Shown in pieces: positions 17,038 through 25,000 of a stretch of 64,000 nt of DNA. The DNA is from Tolypothrix tenuis PCC 7101. GTDB taxonomy: Bacteria > Cyanobacteriota > Cyanobacteriia > Cyanobacteriales > Nostocaceae. The notes below the pieces were generated by a model. That model was not told the DNA's origin. It saw only the letters and a program-made list of their open reading frames with translations, and ran no database searches. Each line of letters starts with the position of its first letter. Within the stretch, counting starts at the first letter, position 1. The translations under genes and the position numbers were made by a program. The DNA lies in the NCBI RefSeq assembly GCF_002368295.1, contig NZ_AP018248.1, positions 8,636,820 to 8,700,819 on the forward strand, in the 5' to 3' direction.

Positions 17038-17790
17038 ATGAATTTACTTTCTAACACCCTAATATTTCACTCAGAACAAGATGCTCAATTAGTTGCCCAA
17101 CAAGTTTACAACTGCCATCTTGAAGGTAATCTTTTAATCTGTCCAATTCGAGAACAGAGGGCAGTAGATTTAGCAATCAATTTAGCAGGTGTTGCCTTAC
17201 CAATAGTTGAAGGTGCAAGCTGTTTACTTCCTTTCCCCAAGCATGAGCGTGAGTGTCAAGATGACGATGCACCACAGATTTATGCAGCCTGTTTATCTGC
17301 GTACAATAACGGGAAATTACACGGAATGTGGATCGACTGTACACAAGATGCTTCAGACATTCAAGAGGACATTGAATGGATGTTATCATGGTCGCCCTGT
17401 CGTAATTATGAAGCCTGTGAAGAATGGGCAATACATGCTTTTCAAAACTGGTATGGTATTCATCTTGGAGAATACGAAAGCATAGAAAAACTAGCCGAAC
17501 TTGCTCAAATTTTATCAGAGCATGGTTCAGCCTATGCAGCTTATTATGAATATGACAGTAGTGAGGCTAGCGTAGAGGATTTTCAAGAACATTATTGGGG
17601 TGAGTACGAAAGCGAAGAAGACTTTGTTTATGACCAATTAGAACAACAGGGATTGATTAAAAATTTAGAAGACATGGGTATTCCTAGCTTCTATCTTAAT
17701 TGGTCAGCAATAGCCCGTGATTGGTTTATTGACTCTTACTATTCAGTAGAAGAAAGCTACAACAAAGTCTACGTTTTTAGCCGTCACTAA
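17038..17790 (+). CDS. ardA: ArdA family anti-restriction protein
   Basis: 250 residues, very acidic. Family blocks: PQIYAACLSAYNNGKLHG with WIDCTQDASD (about 81-110), EEWAIHAFQNWYGIHLGEYE (about 128-148), ILSEHGSAYAAY, and the C-terminal LNWSAIARDWF...KVYVFSRH. ArdA proteins mimic bent B-form DNA and block type I restriction enzymes, protecting incoming conjugative DNA. It is longer than the 165-residue classical ArdA because of an ~80-residue N-terminal extension. Its presence on a conjugative backbone is typical. The start is supported by an upstream AGAAGGA. Early expression on entry would fit the leader hairpin. Confidence 0.9.
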   Translation: MNLLSNTLIFHSEQDAQLVAQQVYNCHLEGNLLICPIREQRAVDLAINLAGVALPIVEGASCLLPFPKHERECQDDDAPQIYAACLSAYNNGKLHGMWIDCTQDASDIQEDIEWMLSWSPCRNYEACEEWAIHAFQNWYGIHLGEYESIEKLAELAQILSEHGSAYAAYYEYDSSEASVEDFQEHYWGEYESEEDFVYDQLEQQGLIKNLEDMGIPSFYLNWSAIARDWFIDSYYSVEESYNKVYVFSRH

Positions 17791-17800
17791 TAAACAAAAA

Positions 17801-17834
17801 TGACCAGAGGGAAATCAAAAATCCCTCTGGGGTC
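17801..17834. terminator. Bidirectional terminator between convergent genes
   Basis: AGAGGGA (17806-17812) pairs with TCCCTCT (17822-17828), extended by TGACC/GGTCA with a bulge. A-rich and T-containing flanks lie on both sides. It sits between the ends of ardA and the leftward 110-residue gene. Confidence 0.6.
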
Positions 17835-17863
17835 AATATATGAATTGATAAATTAGAAATAAA

Positions 17864-18196
17864 CTAATCCAAAATATCAATCTCTTCATCCTCTTGTTCA
17901 GGACAGAGCCGCAGTTGCAAAGCATCCACTAGAAACTCACCAACTTTTAGCCAATCAATTTCGTTTAGGTCTATTTCTGGAAGTGGGTAATTTTTTAGAA
18001 TGTTGCCACAGCTAGTCCAGTCATCCCAAGTGCCTTCAGCCAAGTAGTCAAGTTCTTCATTCGTAATGAAGTGAGTATCAATATCCAGTTGAACTCTCTC
18101 CTTAATTTCTGTCAAAACTGACAGAGACCGCTTGTTTTTTTTGATGATGTTTGCAAACCAGCTAATAACTTTAGTGGATACATGACCAATTCTCAA
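17864..18196 (-). CDS. Hypothetical acidic protein, last gene of the parM-like operon
   Basis: 110 residues, no recognised domain. The C-terminal half is acidic (LPEIDLNEIDWLKVGEFLVD...EDEEIDILD). It begins 10 bp after the stop of the -1-frame extension of the upstream gene (18207), so it is probably co-transcribed with the ParM-like gene and its followers. The ATG at 18196 follows the gene boundary closely. Role unknown; by position it may belong to segregation or conjugation control. Confidence 0.6.
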   Translation of the reverse strand: MRIGHVSTKVISWFANIIKKNKRSLSVLTEIKERVQLDIDTHFITNEELDYLAEGTWDDWTSCGNILKNYPLPEIDLNEIDWLKVGEFLVDALQLRLCPEQEDEEIDILD

Positions 18197-18206
18197 TAGG
18201 TATTGT

Positions 18207-18683
18207 TCAGTTTTTTTGGCGTGTTTCTTGTTGAGGAATAGGAGGAATAATCACTGTTGTTTTATCCAAGCGGAAAAAATAGCAGTAACTTGTCAGACTT
18301 GGACAAGCAATCACAGATGGATAATTAACCCCCAAGCCAAAACCTAAGAAAGCGAAGATGCTAAACGAAGTCAGATAAAATAACCAACCTGACCACCCTG
18401 AAGTCATCCAGCGCGCATAGTAAATTAGATTAACTTTGAATTCCTGAGAGCGCTGACGACGTAGTTTTGCTTGCTTATGTTCAGCCTCAATCCATTGCTG
18501 AGATTCATTGAGCTTGGTTAAGGCTATTTCTGTGGCCCTCTTTTTGGCTTTTTCCTCAATAATTTTGTGTGCTTTGACCTCAATAGTCCGCTTTTCCTCA
18601 TCTAAGAGGATGTTGACCCATTCTCCGATGTCGGTGGCAAGCTCATCAAAGGCAACTGATGCGGGAATGTTGGGGAAGTTGGC
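18207..18683 (-). CDS. Membrane/coiled-coil extension in the -1 frame of the upstream gene
   Basis: The frame is open from the slippery site to 18207 (158 codons). It starts ANFPNIPASVAFDELATD, then a long charged helix (EEKRTIEVKAHKIIEEKAKK...), then a membrane segment around GWLFYLTSFSIFAFLGFGLG and a polar tail. The only ATG (18407) would start just before the membrane segment and lose the coiled coil, and it has no good ribosome-binding site. The reading makes sense as the C-terminal half of the gene at 18602-19435, joined by a -1 shift at 18689-18683 (combined 409 residues), or as one gene split by an indel in the A6 run. Confidence 0.6.
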   Translation of the reverse strand, partial: ANFPNIPASVAFDELATDIGEWVNILLDEEKRTIEVKAHKIIEEKAKKRATEIALTKLNESQQWIEAEHKQAKLRRQRSQEFKVNLIYYARWMTSGWSGWLFYLTSFSIFAFLGFGLGVNYPSVIACPSLTSYCYFFRLDKTTVIIPPIPQQETRQKN

Positions 18684-19435
18684 TTTTTTCCCATGATCCT
18701 AGCTTTAAAAGCATCCCGTAGTTGCTGCCATTCCTGTTGAAATTGTGGCGATTTCATCTCCTCAATTAAGGACTGCAAATACAACTTGGGCAAACCAGCC
18801 ATATCACCCTTAGCTTTCTGTCGCACCATTTCCCTAATTAACTCTCGCTCCTCTTCCCCCAGTAAAGCTGTAGTCTCTCCTAGTTGTTGCAGAAGCTCAT
18901 TTGTATCTACATCCTCAAATTGTGTAGGGTTATCGGTAGTTACCCCAAAATGTTGTGCCACTTCCTCAACGGATTTGTTTTGCTTTTTAATTAAATCGCA
19001 AGCTTCGAGAAAGCGTAAGCACTCGGCTTGGTTATATTCATCCTGGTCTTGGAGTCCACAAGACAGCAAAATCTCCAGAGATTCCGAGAGCGTAATTCTT
19101 GTGCCTACTCGCTCCTTGGCTAATGCCAGTAATTGAGAAATATCCTTTGGTTCAGTGTCTGCATATGGCTCATCTGACTGGGCTTCATCTGAGCCAGCAG
19201 AATTTTTTTGTCTCTTAGGTTTTGGCAGAACTTTAGTTGCAACAGCATCACGCTGCTTTAACGCTTCTATCACCTCAGAGTCAGTTTTACCCTGCTCAAT
19301 TAATTTACGACATTCGCGGAAGCAGTCAGCTTCATCCTCTGTATATTGTTCTTTTTGGGTAATACCACACAGAGACAAAGTTCTGATGATTTCTTCTGGT
19401 GTAATGCTATTAGAAAGTTCTGACTGACGATACAT
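18602..19435 (-). CDS. Repeat-containing protein of the parM-like operon (zero-frame product)
   Basis: 277 residues in frame. Two similar ~45-residue helical repeats are visible: IIRTLSLCGITQKEQYTEDE... (about 16-60) and LEILLSCGLQDQDEYNQAE... (about 118-165), each followed by a CRKLIEQGKT/CDLIKKQNKS-type helix and separated by a charged linker. The repeat resembles a MerR-like helix-turn-helix half, so DNA binding is possible but not shown. From codon 249 a slippery A AAA AAG occurs; the zero-frame tail after it (PTSPTFPHQL...STSS) is low complexity and looks like out-of-frame read-through. Third gene of the operon, 42 bp after its neighbour. Confidence 0.6.
   Translation of the reverse strand: MYRQSELSNSITPEEIIRTLSLCGITQKEQYTEDEADCFRECRKLIEQGKTDSEVIEALKQRDAVATKVLPKPKRQKNSAGSDEAQSDEPYADTEPKDISQLLALAKERVGTRITLSESLEILLSCGLQDQDEYNQAECLRFLEACDLIKKQNKSVEEVAQHFGVTTDNPTQFEDVDTNELLQQLGETTALLGEEERELIREMVRQKAKGDMAGLPKLYLQSLIEEMKSPQFQQEWQQLRDAFKARIMGKKPTSPTFPHQLPLMSLPPTSENGSTSS
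18683..18689 (-). promoter_or_regulatory. Putative -1 ribosomal frameshift heptamer A AAA AAG
   Basis: On the minus strand the codons GGA AAA AAG of the upstream gene contain A-AAA-AAG in the exact register used by dnaX. An AGGA stimulator-like element lies about 8 nt upstream. A weak CATCA/TGATG stem lies downstream. Slipping -1 avoids the TAG at 18602 and enters the 158-codon open frame. An error or mutation in the A6 run is the alternative. Confidence 0.5.
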
Positions 19436-19476
19436 AAAAGAATTCCTTAATCAAAATGAAGTGAAATTGCGTTGTG

Positions 19477-19962
19477 CTATCGAGGTTTCAACGGATTAAA
19501 CCATTCTTGTTCTTCAGAAGGACTGTCCACAGGCTCCTCATTTTGTTGCAGAGTAGTTATATCTGCGTGGTTATCGTGTAATTGATTACTCACCACTGAC
19601 TGCTCAGACTGAGTTGTTGATAATTGACCCAGATGGCTGTTTGCAGGTAGGGAATCAATTAAATCATCTGCCACACTCCCATTACCTCCTGCCAGCATTT
19701 CTTGCAAATACTGCTGGTGAAGTTTCAAGCGATATATACAATCTTTAATGCTTTGTTCTAGATTCTCCTTAGCCACCTGACCAGCAGCGCGATAGGCTAA
19801 TGGTAGCCAATAACTCATCAGTGCAATCATCGCCATATCCTTGGAAGGATAGAGAGTAGCTTTGGAGTTAAGATAGTTCAGTAAGATAGCTTCTGAACTA
19901 TCTCTTAAAGTTCTGGTGCGGAGACGAAATTCCAAATCTTCTAGCATGGTGTTATTTTCCAT
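19477..19962 (-). CDS. Hypothetical protein directly downstream of the ParM-like gene (ParR candidate by position)
   Basis: 161 residues, no domain recognised with confidence. The first ~90 residues are helical (MLEDLEFRLRTRTLRDSS...QQYLQEMLAGG); the rest is polar and Gln/Ser/Glu rich, likely disordered. The ATG lies 2 bp after the stop of the ParM-like gene. In type II plasmid segregation loci the second gene encodes ParR, the centromere-binding adaptor. Position and small size fit, but no clear ribbon-helix-helix motif is visible. Confidence 0.5.
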   Translation of the reverse strand: MENNTMLEDLEFRLRTRTLRDSSEAILLNYLNSKATLYPSKDMAMIALMSYWLPLAYRAAGQVAKENLEQSIKDCIYRLKLHQQYLQEMLAGGNGSVADDLIDSLPANSHLGQLSTTQSEQSVVSNQLHDNHADITTLQQNEEPVDSPSEEQEWFNPLKPR

Positions 19963-19964
19963 AG

Positions 19965-21092
19965 TTACGTGTCTGCTAGAGCATGAGAAGGTGAATAAGT
20001 CACCTGATTTTGCAAATATCGAAATAATCCGTAAACATCAGTTACACGAAGAATGAGCGCATCTTTGTGGGGAGGTAAGTTAAATGCTAGACGCACATCC
20101 TCTTCTAATTCAGCTGCCCAGGAAATTTTGGTATGGGCAAAAAAGGCTTTTAGCTCGTTACTTAAATATTGAGATGTACCGCCGCCAACGATCACCTGAT
20201 CAACGTTGGCAGGAACATGACTTTTAAGCCAATCTGATACCTTCGCCCAGTATTCCTTTCGTGCCATAGTCGCCACTTCAATAATTTGTGTGACTTCCTC
20301 GGCTCTGAATTCAGCTTTCTTACTCCTGGCTAAAGATTTAAAGTATTTAGCTTTAGGGGTAGCTCCTGAAAGATGAATCGCCAATAGTAAATCTTGTAGA
20401 TTCTGCCCAGAGGTGCGGTTTTTAATTTTTTCTAGCATCCAAGCCAAACCCAAACTAGCTGATGAGCCAGAAGATAATCCGCGCTCAAACCTAACGGCGG
20501 AGATATCCCGAAAGCCGAACATCAACACAACTATACTCAACTGATTAAAATTCGCCCCCAGTTTTTTGCTTCGGGTCAGTATCAGCCCCCCACCTTCGGG
20601 CATACATTCAAAGCATTCGAGATTTATAGAAAACTGCTGACCACGAAAGGAGAAGTTAGACAATGCCGCAGTTAAACCCCTTTCCAATCGCTCTCTATCT
20701 TCCCATTCCCCATAAGGCAACAACAGTGCTAATGATAAACAAAAGCTAGTTCCTAATCCCAACTTCGTGGCGATCGCTCCTACGGCGGCTAACACTTTGG
20801 GGATGGCATTTTCATACTTGAGTTCAGACAACTTGACCTGAGCCTCAAAATGCTTTTGTGCCAGAAATCCTACTGCATAATATTCCGAGTCAAATTCTAC
20901 CCAAGCTTCATTTTCTGGATTAGGGCTATTGAGCCTACCTGACTCGTACAGGTCAATTGATTCTTTAGCAATGGCAATTAACTCTGGTTCCATACAAAAT
21001 AATTCTGGCGGCTTGTATGGCATAGAATCAAGGACACGGTAAATCATTTTAGTCATGGAAGAACCAGGGTCAAGACTGAGCAATAAATTCAC
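19965..21092 (-). CDS. ParM/StbA-like actin-fold ATPase for plasmid segregation
   Basis: 375 residues. It begins LLLSLDPGSSMTKMIYRV, an actin-fold phosphate-1 loop (D-x-G-x-x). VVLMFGFRDISAVRF (about 187-201) occupies the second phosphate-loop position. QVIVGGGTSQYLSNEL (about 301-316) is the adenosine-binding GGG motif. Plasmid actin-like ATPases polymerise to push sister plasmids apart. First gene of a leftward operon and preceded by phased TCCCAA repeats that fit a parC centromere. Length is slightly above ParM R1 (320). A chromosomal-type DnaK/FtsA assignment is unlikely from length and context. Confidence 0.75.
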   Translation of the reverse strand: MNLLLSLDPGSSMTKMIYRVLDSMPYKPPELFCMEPELIAIAKESIDLYESGRLNSPNPENEAWVEFDSEYYAVGFLAQKHFEAQVKLSELKYENAIPKVLAAVGAIATKLGLGTSFCLSLALLLPYGEWEDRERLERGLTAALSNFSFRGQQFSINLECFECMPEGGGLILTRSKKLGANFNQLSIVVLMFGFRDISAVRFERGLSSGSSASLGLAWMLEKIKNRTSGQNLQDLLLAIHLSGATPKAKYFKSLARSKKAEFRAEEVTQIIEVATMARKEYWAKVSDWLKSHVPANVDQVIVGGGTSQYLSNELKAFFAHTKISWAAELEEDVRLAFNLPPHKDALILRVTDVYGLFRYLQNQVTYSPSHALADT

Positions 21093-21310
21093 TGCCAGCT
21101 ACCTCTTTGTTTTGTGACTATTAATTGCGAAATCCTGCTAATAAAGAATTAGGCACGATTTTTCAAGGGTTTCGATGCTATACCCTGTTCTATTTTGTTT
21201 GAAAAGCCTTCTATTTATCGATGGGAACTATTAAAAAGTTATTTTAGTTCCAATAAATACCAATATTACCCTACAAAGAAAAAATATATTACCCAAAAGG
21301 TAGATTTTTG

Positions 21311-21516
21311 TCCCAATCTTTCCCAATTAATCCCAAGAATCAACATGATTATTATACATTATTGACAAGATTGTCATTAATCTTAAAACTCACCAATTTG
21401 CACCAATAATTATTAGTTATATCCCCAGATTTCCCAATATTTCCCAACATCTCCCAAAAGGGAAACACCTCTGAAATACCCAAAAAAGTTTCGCACAGTA
21501 CGCAAAAAAGTTTTGC
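21311..21516. repeat. parC-like phased direct repeats
   Basis: TCCCAA occurs at 21311, 21321, 21331 and again at 21432, 21442, 21452: two clusters of three with exactly 10-bp spacing. A 14-bp near-repeat CAAAAAAGTTT(C/T)GC lies at 21481-21494 and 21503-21516. The DNA between is AT-rich. Helically phased direct repeats ahead of a parM-like gene are the usual form of a ParR-bound centromere, which also represses the operon. Confidence 0.55.
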
Positions 21517-21582
21517 CCAAAAAAATGGAGTTTAATTTAAAATTTAAAAAGGTATCAAAGCCGTATTAACAAATATTAAGTT

Positions 21583-22026
21583 TTGAATTACTCAGTACTA
21601 CAAAAAGTAACTATTGCGCTTTTAAAGACTCAAGCGCAGCAGATGATGTCAATGTGTTTCTGGAAGCACAGCCATTACTGGAGTAGTGGTTCATCTTCTA
21701 AAACAAGGGATTCTGGTAGTATCGTAGTCCGTATCGCCTATTTCAAAACGCTTGACTGGATAGGTTTTAACTTTTGTAAATATCATCCGGACGCTGTGGA
21801 AGTATTTAGAAAGCTACCCAAAAGTGACAAATTTTTTTATGAGATAAAGCCCAACCTTTATGCTTCATTCAAAGTTTGGTGTGTTAATGGTCAGCACTTT
21901 GAAAAGACCATCAGCTTCCTCAAGAATGTCCCAGACATAGAACTTGAATTTGTCATTAGTGAGCCTAACCAAATACCTGAATTATTCCAACCGCTAAACC
22001 TGACATTTCATGAAAGGAGTGGTTAG
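21583..22026 (+). CDS. Hypothetical protein coupled to the MobF relaxase gene
   Basis: 147 residues from a TTG at 21583; in-frame ATGs at 21643/21646 would give ~127 residues, and no start has a clear ribosome-binding site. Recognisable only as an alpha/beta-looking small protein (RIAYFKTLDWIGFNF...FLKNVPDIELEFVISEP). Its TAG overlaps the GTG of the relaxase gene by one base, so the two are translationally coupled. An accessory role in DNA processing (oriT recognition) is a positional guess. Confidence 0.6.
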   Translation: MNYSVLQKVTIALLKTQAQQMMSMCFWKHSHYWSSGSSSKTRDSGSIVVRIAYFKTLDWIGFNFCKYHPDAVEVFRKLPKSDKFFYEIKPNLYASFKVWCVNGQHFEKTISFLKNVPDIELEFVISEPNQIPELFQPLNLTFHERSG

Positions 22027-25000
22027 TGTTAACAGCTAAAAACTCAGACCCACAACAAGCAGTACATTACTTCCTAGAAGGGTATTATCAGGAAGGTACT
22101 TCACGTTGGTCTGGTCAAGGTGCAAAGAAACTGGGATTATCAGGAGCAGTAAATTATCAGGAAACATTCTCTAACATTGTTAATGGGAGATCGCCTGACG
22201 GCAGCCAAAACCTCTGTGCTAGGAAGTTGAACTCATCTCAACGTCGCGCCGCAACAGACTTTACCTTCTCTGCACCGAAAAGCGTCAGCTTGCAAGCCTT
22301 GGTGGGTGGGGATGAAAGACTGATAACAGCCCATCAGTTAGCAGTACAAAAGACATTAGAACTGATTGAACAACGTTATAGCTACACCAGAGCCACAACT
22401 GAACAAGGGCAACAACTGATCCGGACTAACAACCTAGTAGTCGCGGAATTTGACCATATTGAAACCAGAGAATTAGACCCACATCTGCATACTCATGCTT
22501 TAGTCATGAATATGACTTATCTAGAGCAGGGGAAGCTGGGGAAGCGGGGGAAGCTCTTGGAGAAGGAAACTCATGAAGTGGAGGAAGAAGAACAAAGTAG
22601 AAGAACAGAAGAGTTATTAAAAAGTAATTCTCTTTCTCCCCCAACTATCCCAGATCTGCCTGTTTGTGATCGCGTTTTTGAAGGAGAAGGGCATTCCTCC
22701 CCAGCTTCCCCAGCTCCCCCAGCCCCCCCAGCTCATGGTTCTTGGTACAGCCTGTTCAATGATGAGATTTTCAAAAATAAGAAATTTCTCGGCATGGTCT
22801 ACCAAAACTACCTAGCTCTCGAAATAGAAAAACTAGGGTATCAGGTAGAACCTAAAAAGCACGGGCAGTTTGAGATTAAGGGCTTTCGAGACGAAGACCT
22901 CAAAGAATTCTCCAAACGCAGACAGCAGATATTAAATGCAGCAGGGTCTGATGCAACCTGGGCAGAGCGAGAAGCGGCTTGGACTGCCACCCGTAACAAG
23001 AAGCAGAAAATTAACCTCCAAGAGTTAAAAGCGTCCTGGAAAGAAGAAGCCTTAGCACTGGGTATCAACTTTGTACAACCTCTCAACCCACAAACCCAAA
23101 GACAACCCCGATTAGTCAGCAAAGAGAACCTAGAGGATGCGATCGCTCACTGCTCAGAAAGAAACGTAGCATTCACCCAGGAAGACTTAGAAAAATTCAT
23201 CCTCACCCAGGGATTAGCCACAGATGTCAGCTTGATTGAGCCATTAATTAAAGTTAACTCTGAATTATTGAGCCTATCTCAAGATAAACGCGACTTTACT
23301 ACCCTAGCAGCAGTCAATCGAGAATTAGCAACCATTAAATTGATGCAGAAGGGGCAGGGTCAAGTTAGCCCACTTGCTCAAGGAGAAATAGTTTCTAATC
23401 ACCTAGAAAAAACTGCTTTAAACCAAGATCAGCGTCGAGCGGTACTAGATGCAGCAACCACAACAGACCAATTCATGGCATGGCAGGGAGTAGCTGGTGC
23501 TGGTAAGACTTTTGCACTCAAGGAACTAAAAGCGATCGCCACCGCATCAGGCTACACCATCAAAGGCTTTGCCCCCAGTTCAATGGCGGCTAAGGTTTTG
23601 AGTCAAGAGTTGGATATCCAAGCCGAAACAGTTGCTAGATTGCTAGTATCTGAACCACCCCAACAAACAGAGCTTAATCAAATATGGGTAGTAGACGAAG
23701 CTGGGTTACTCAGTGCCAAAGATGCCCTAGCTCTTTTAGAACGGGCAACTGTTGAACAAGCCAGAGTTTTGTTAGTAGGAGACACAAAACAGTTATCCGC
23801 CGTAGAAGCTGGTAACCCCTTCAAATCGCTGCAACAGGCAGGAATTAAAACCAGCCACTTAAACGAATCGAATAGACAACGTGCGCCGAAACTCAAATTA
23901 GCAGTAGACCTAGTAGCATCCGGTCGAATTCAAGAGGGATTTGAACGCTTAGATGAAAATGGCTACATCCAGACTGTAACCCCAGAATCCAAAATTGAGG
24001 CGATCGCTGCTGACTATATCAAATCCACGCCCGAAGAACGAACAAGAACCCTAGTATTAGCAGGAACAAACTTTGAACGTTTAGCCATCACCCAAGCCAT
24101 TCGGGAGCATTTAAAAGCTGAAGGCAGTTTAGGAACCGCGACCAATATCACCCAACTGCAAGCCAAAGACCTGACATCGGTACAAATGCGCTACACCCAC
24201 AACTTTGAGTTGGGTGATCTGGTTATGCCCACTCGCAGTTATAAGCGTCGGGGGCTATCCAAGGGTGAGTTGTATGAAGTGGTAGGCAAGGACACCGACC
24301 GATTGCTACTAAAGGCTACCGATGGCAAGCAACTTGAAGTAGACACGGGATTTAATAAAGCAGTTTACCAACGACAAAGGATTGAAATAGCTAAGAGCGA
24401 TCGCCTGCGCTGGACAAAGAACGATAGACAATTAGGACGGCGCAACGGTCAGGAGTTTGTTGTTACTGCCATTGACCTTCATAACGCTCAAATCCAGTAT
24501 TTAGATAGCGGTCTAACCGAATCAGTAAACCTACAACAAGCCCAGCACTTAGATTATGCGATTGTCAGCACTACATATAGTAGCCAAGGGAAAACTGCCG
24601 ATAGGGTGCTGCTAGCTGCGGATCAGACTATTGGGCAGGAAAGCTTTTATGTTGCTGTTAGCCGTGCCAGGTATGACTTGAAACTATACACGGAGGATAA
24701 AGACAATTTACTAGCCTTAGCGCAGTTGAGTAAAGCTAAAGAAAATGCTCTCTTTGTACTGCGGCAGAAAGAGTTGGAGAAGCAACACCAGTCAAAACTA
24801 GAGAAAGAACAGGTTGCAAATGCTGTAATTGTAGCTAGAAGCCCGGAAGAAGAGGAGCTCTGGAGCTCTGGAGCTCTGGAGCAATCTTACAGTAAGCCTT
24901 CCCCTCTACACCCCAGCACCTCTGCCCCTCTGCCCAATTCTTCCCCTCAGCACCCCAGCACCCCAGCCCCTCCGCCCAATTCTTCCCCTCTGCTCCCCAG

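Noticed and set aside
16824..17054. 76-codon ORF overlapping the start of ardA
   Set aside because: It begins inside a palindromic operator-like site and covers the leader hairpin; a coding role is not supported.
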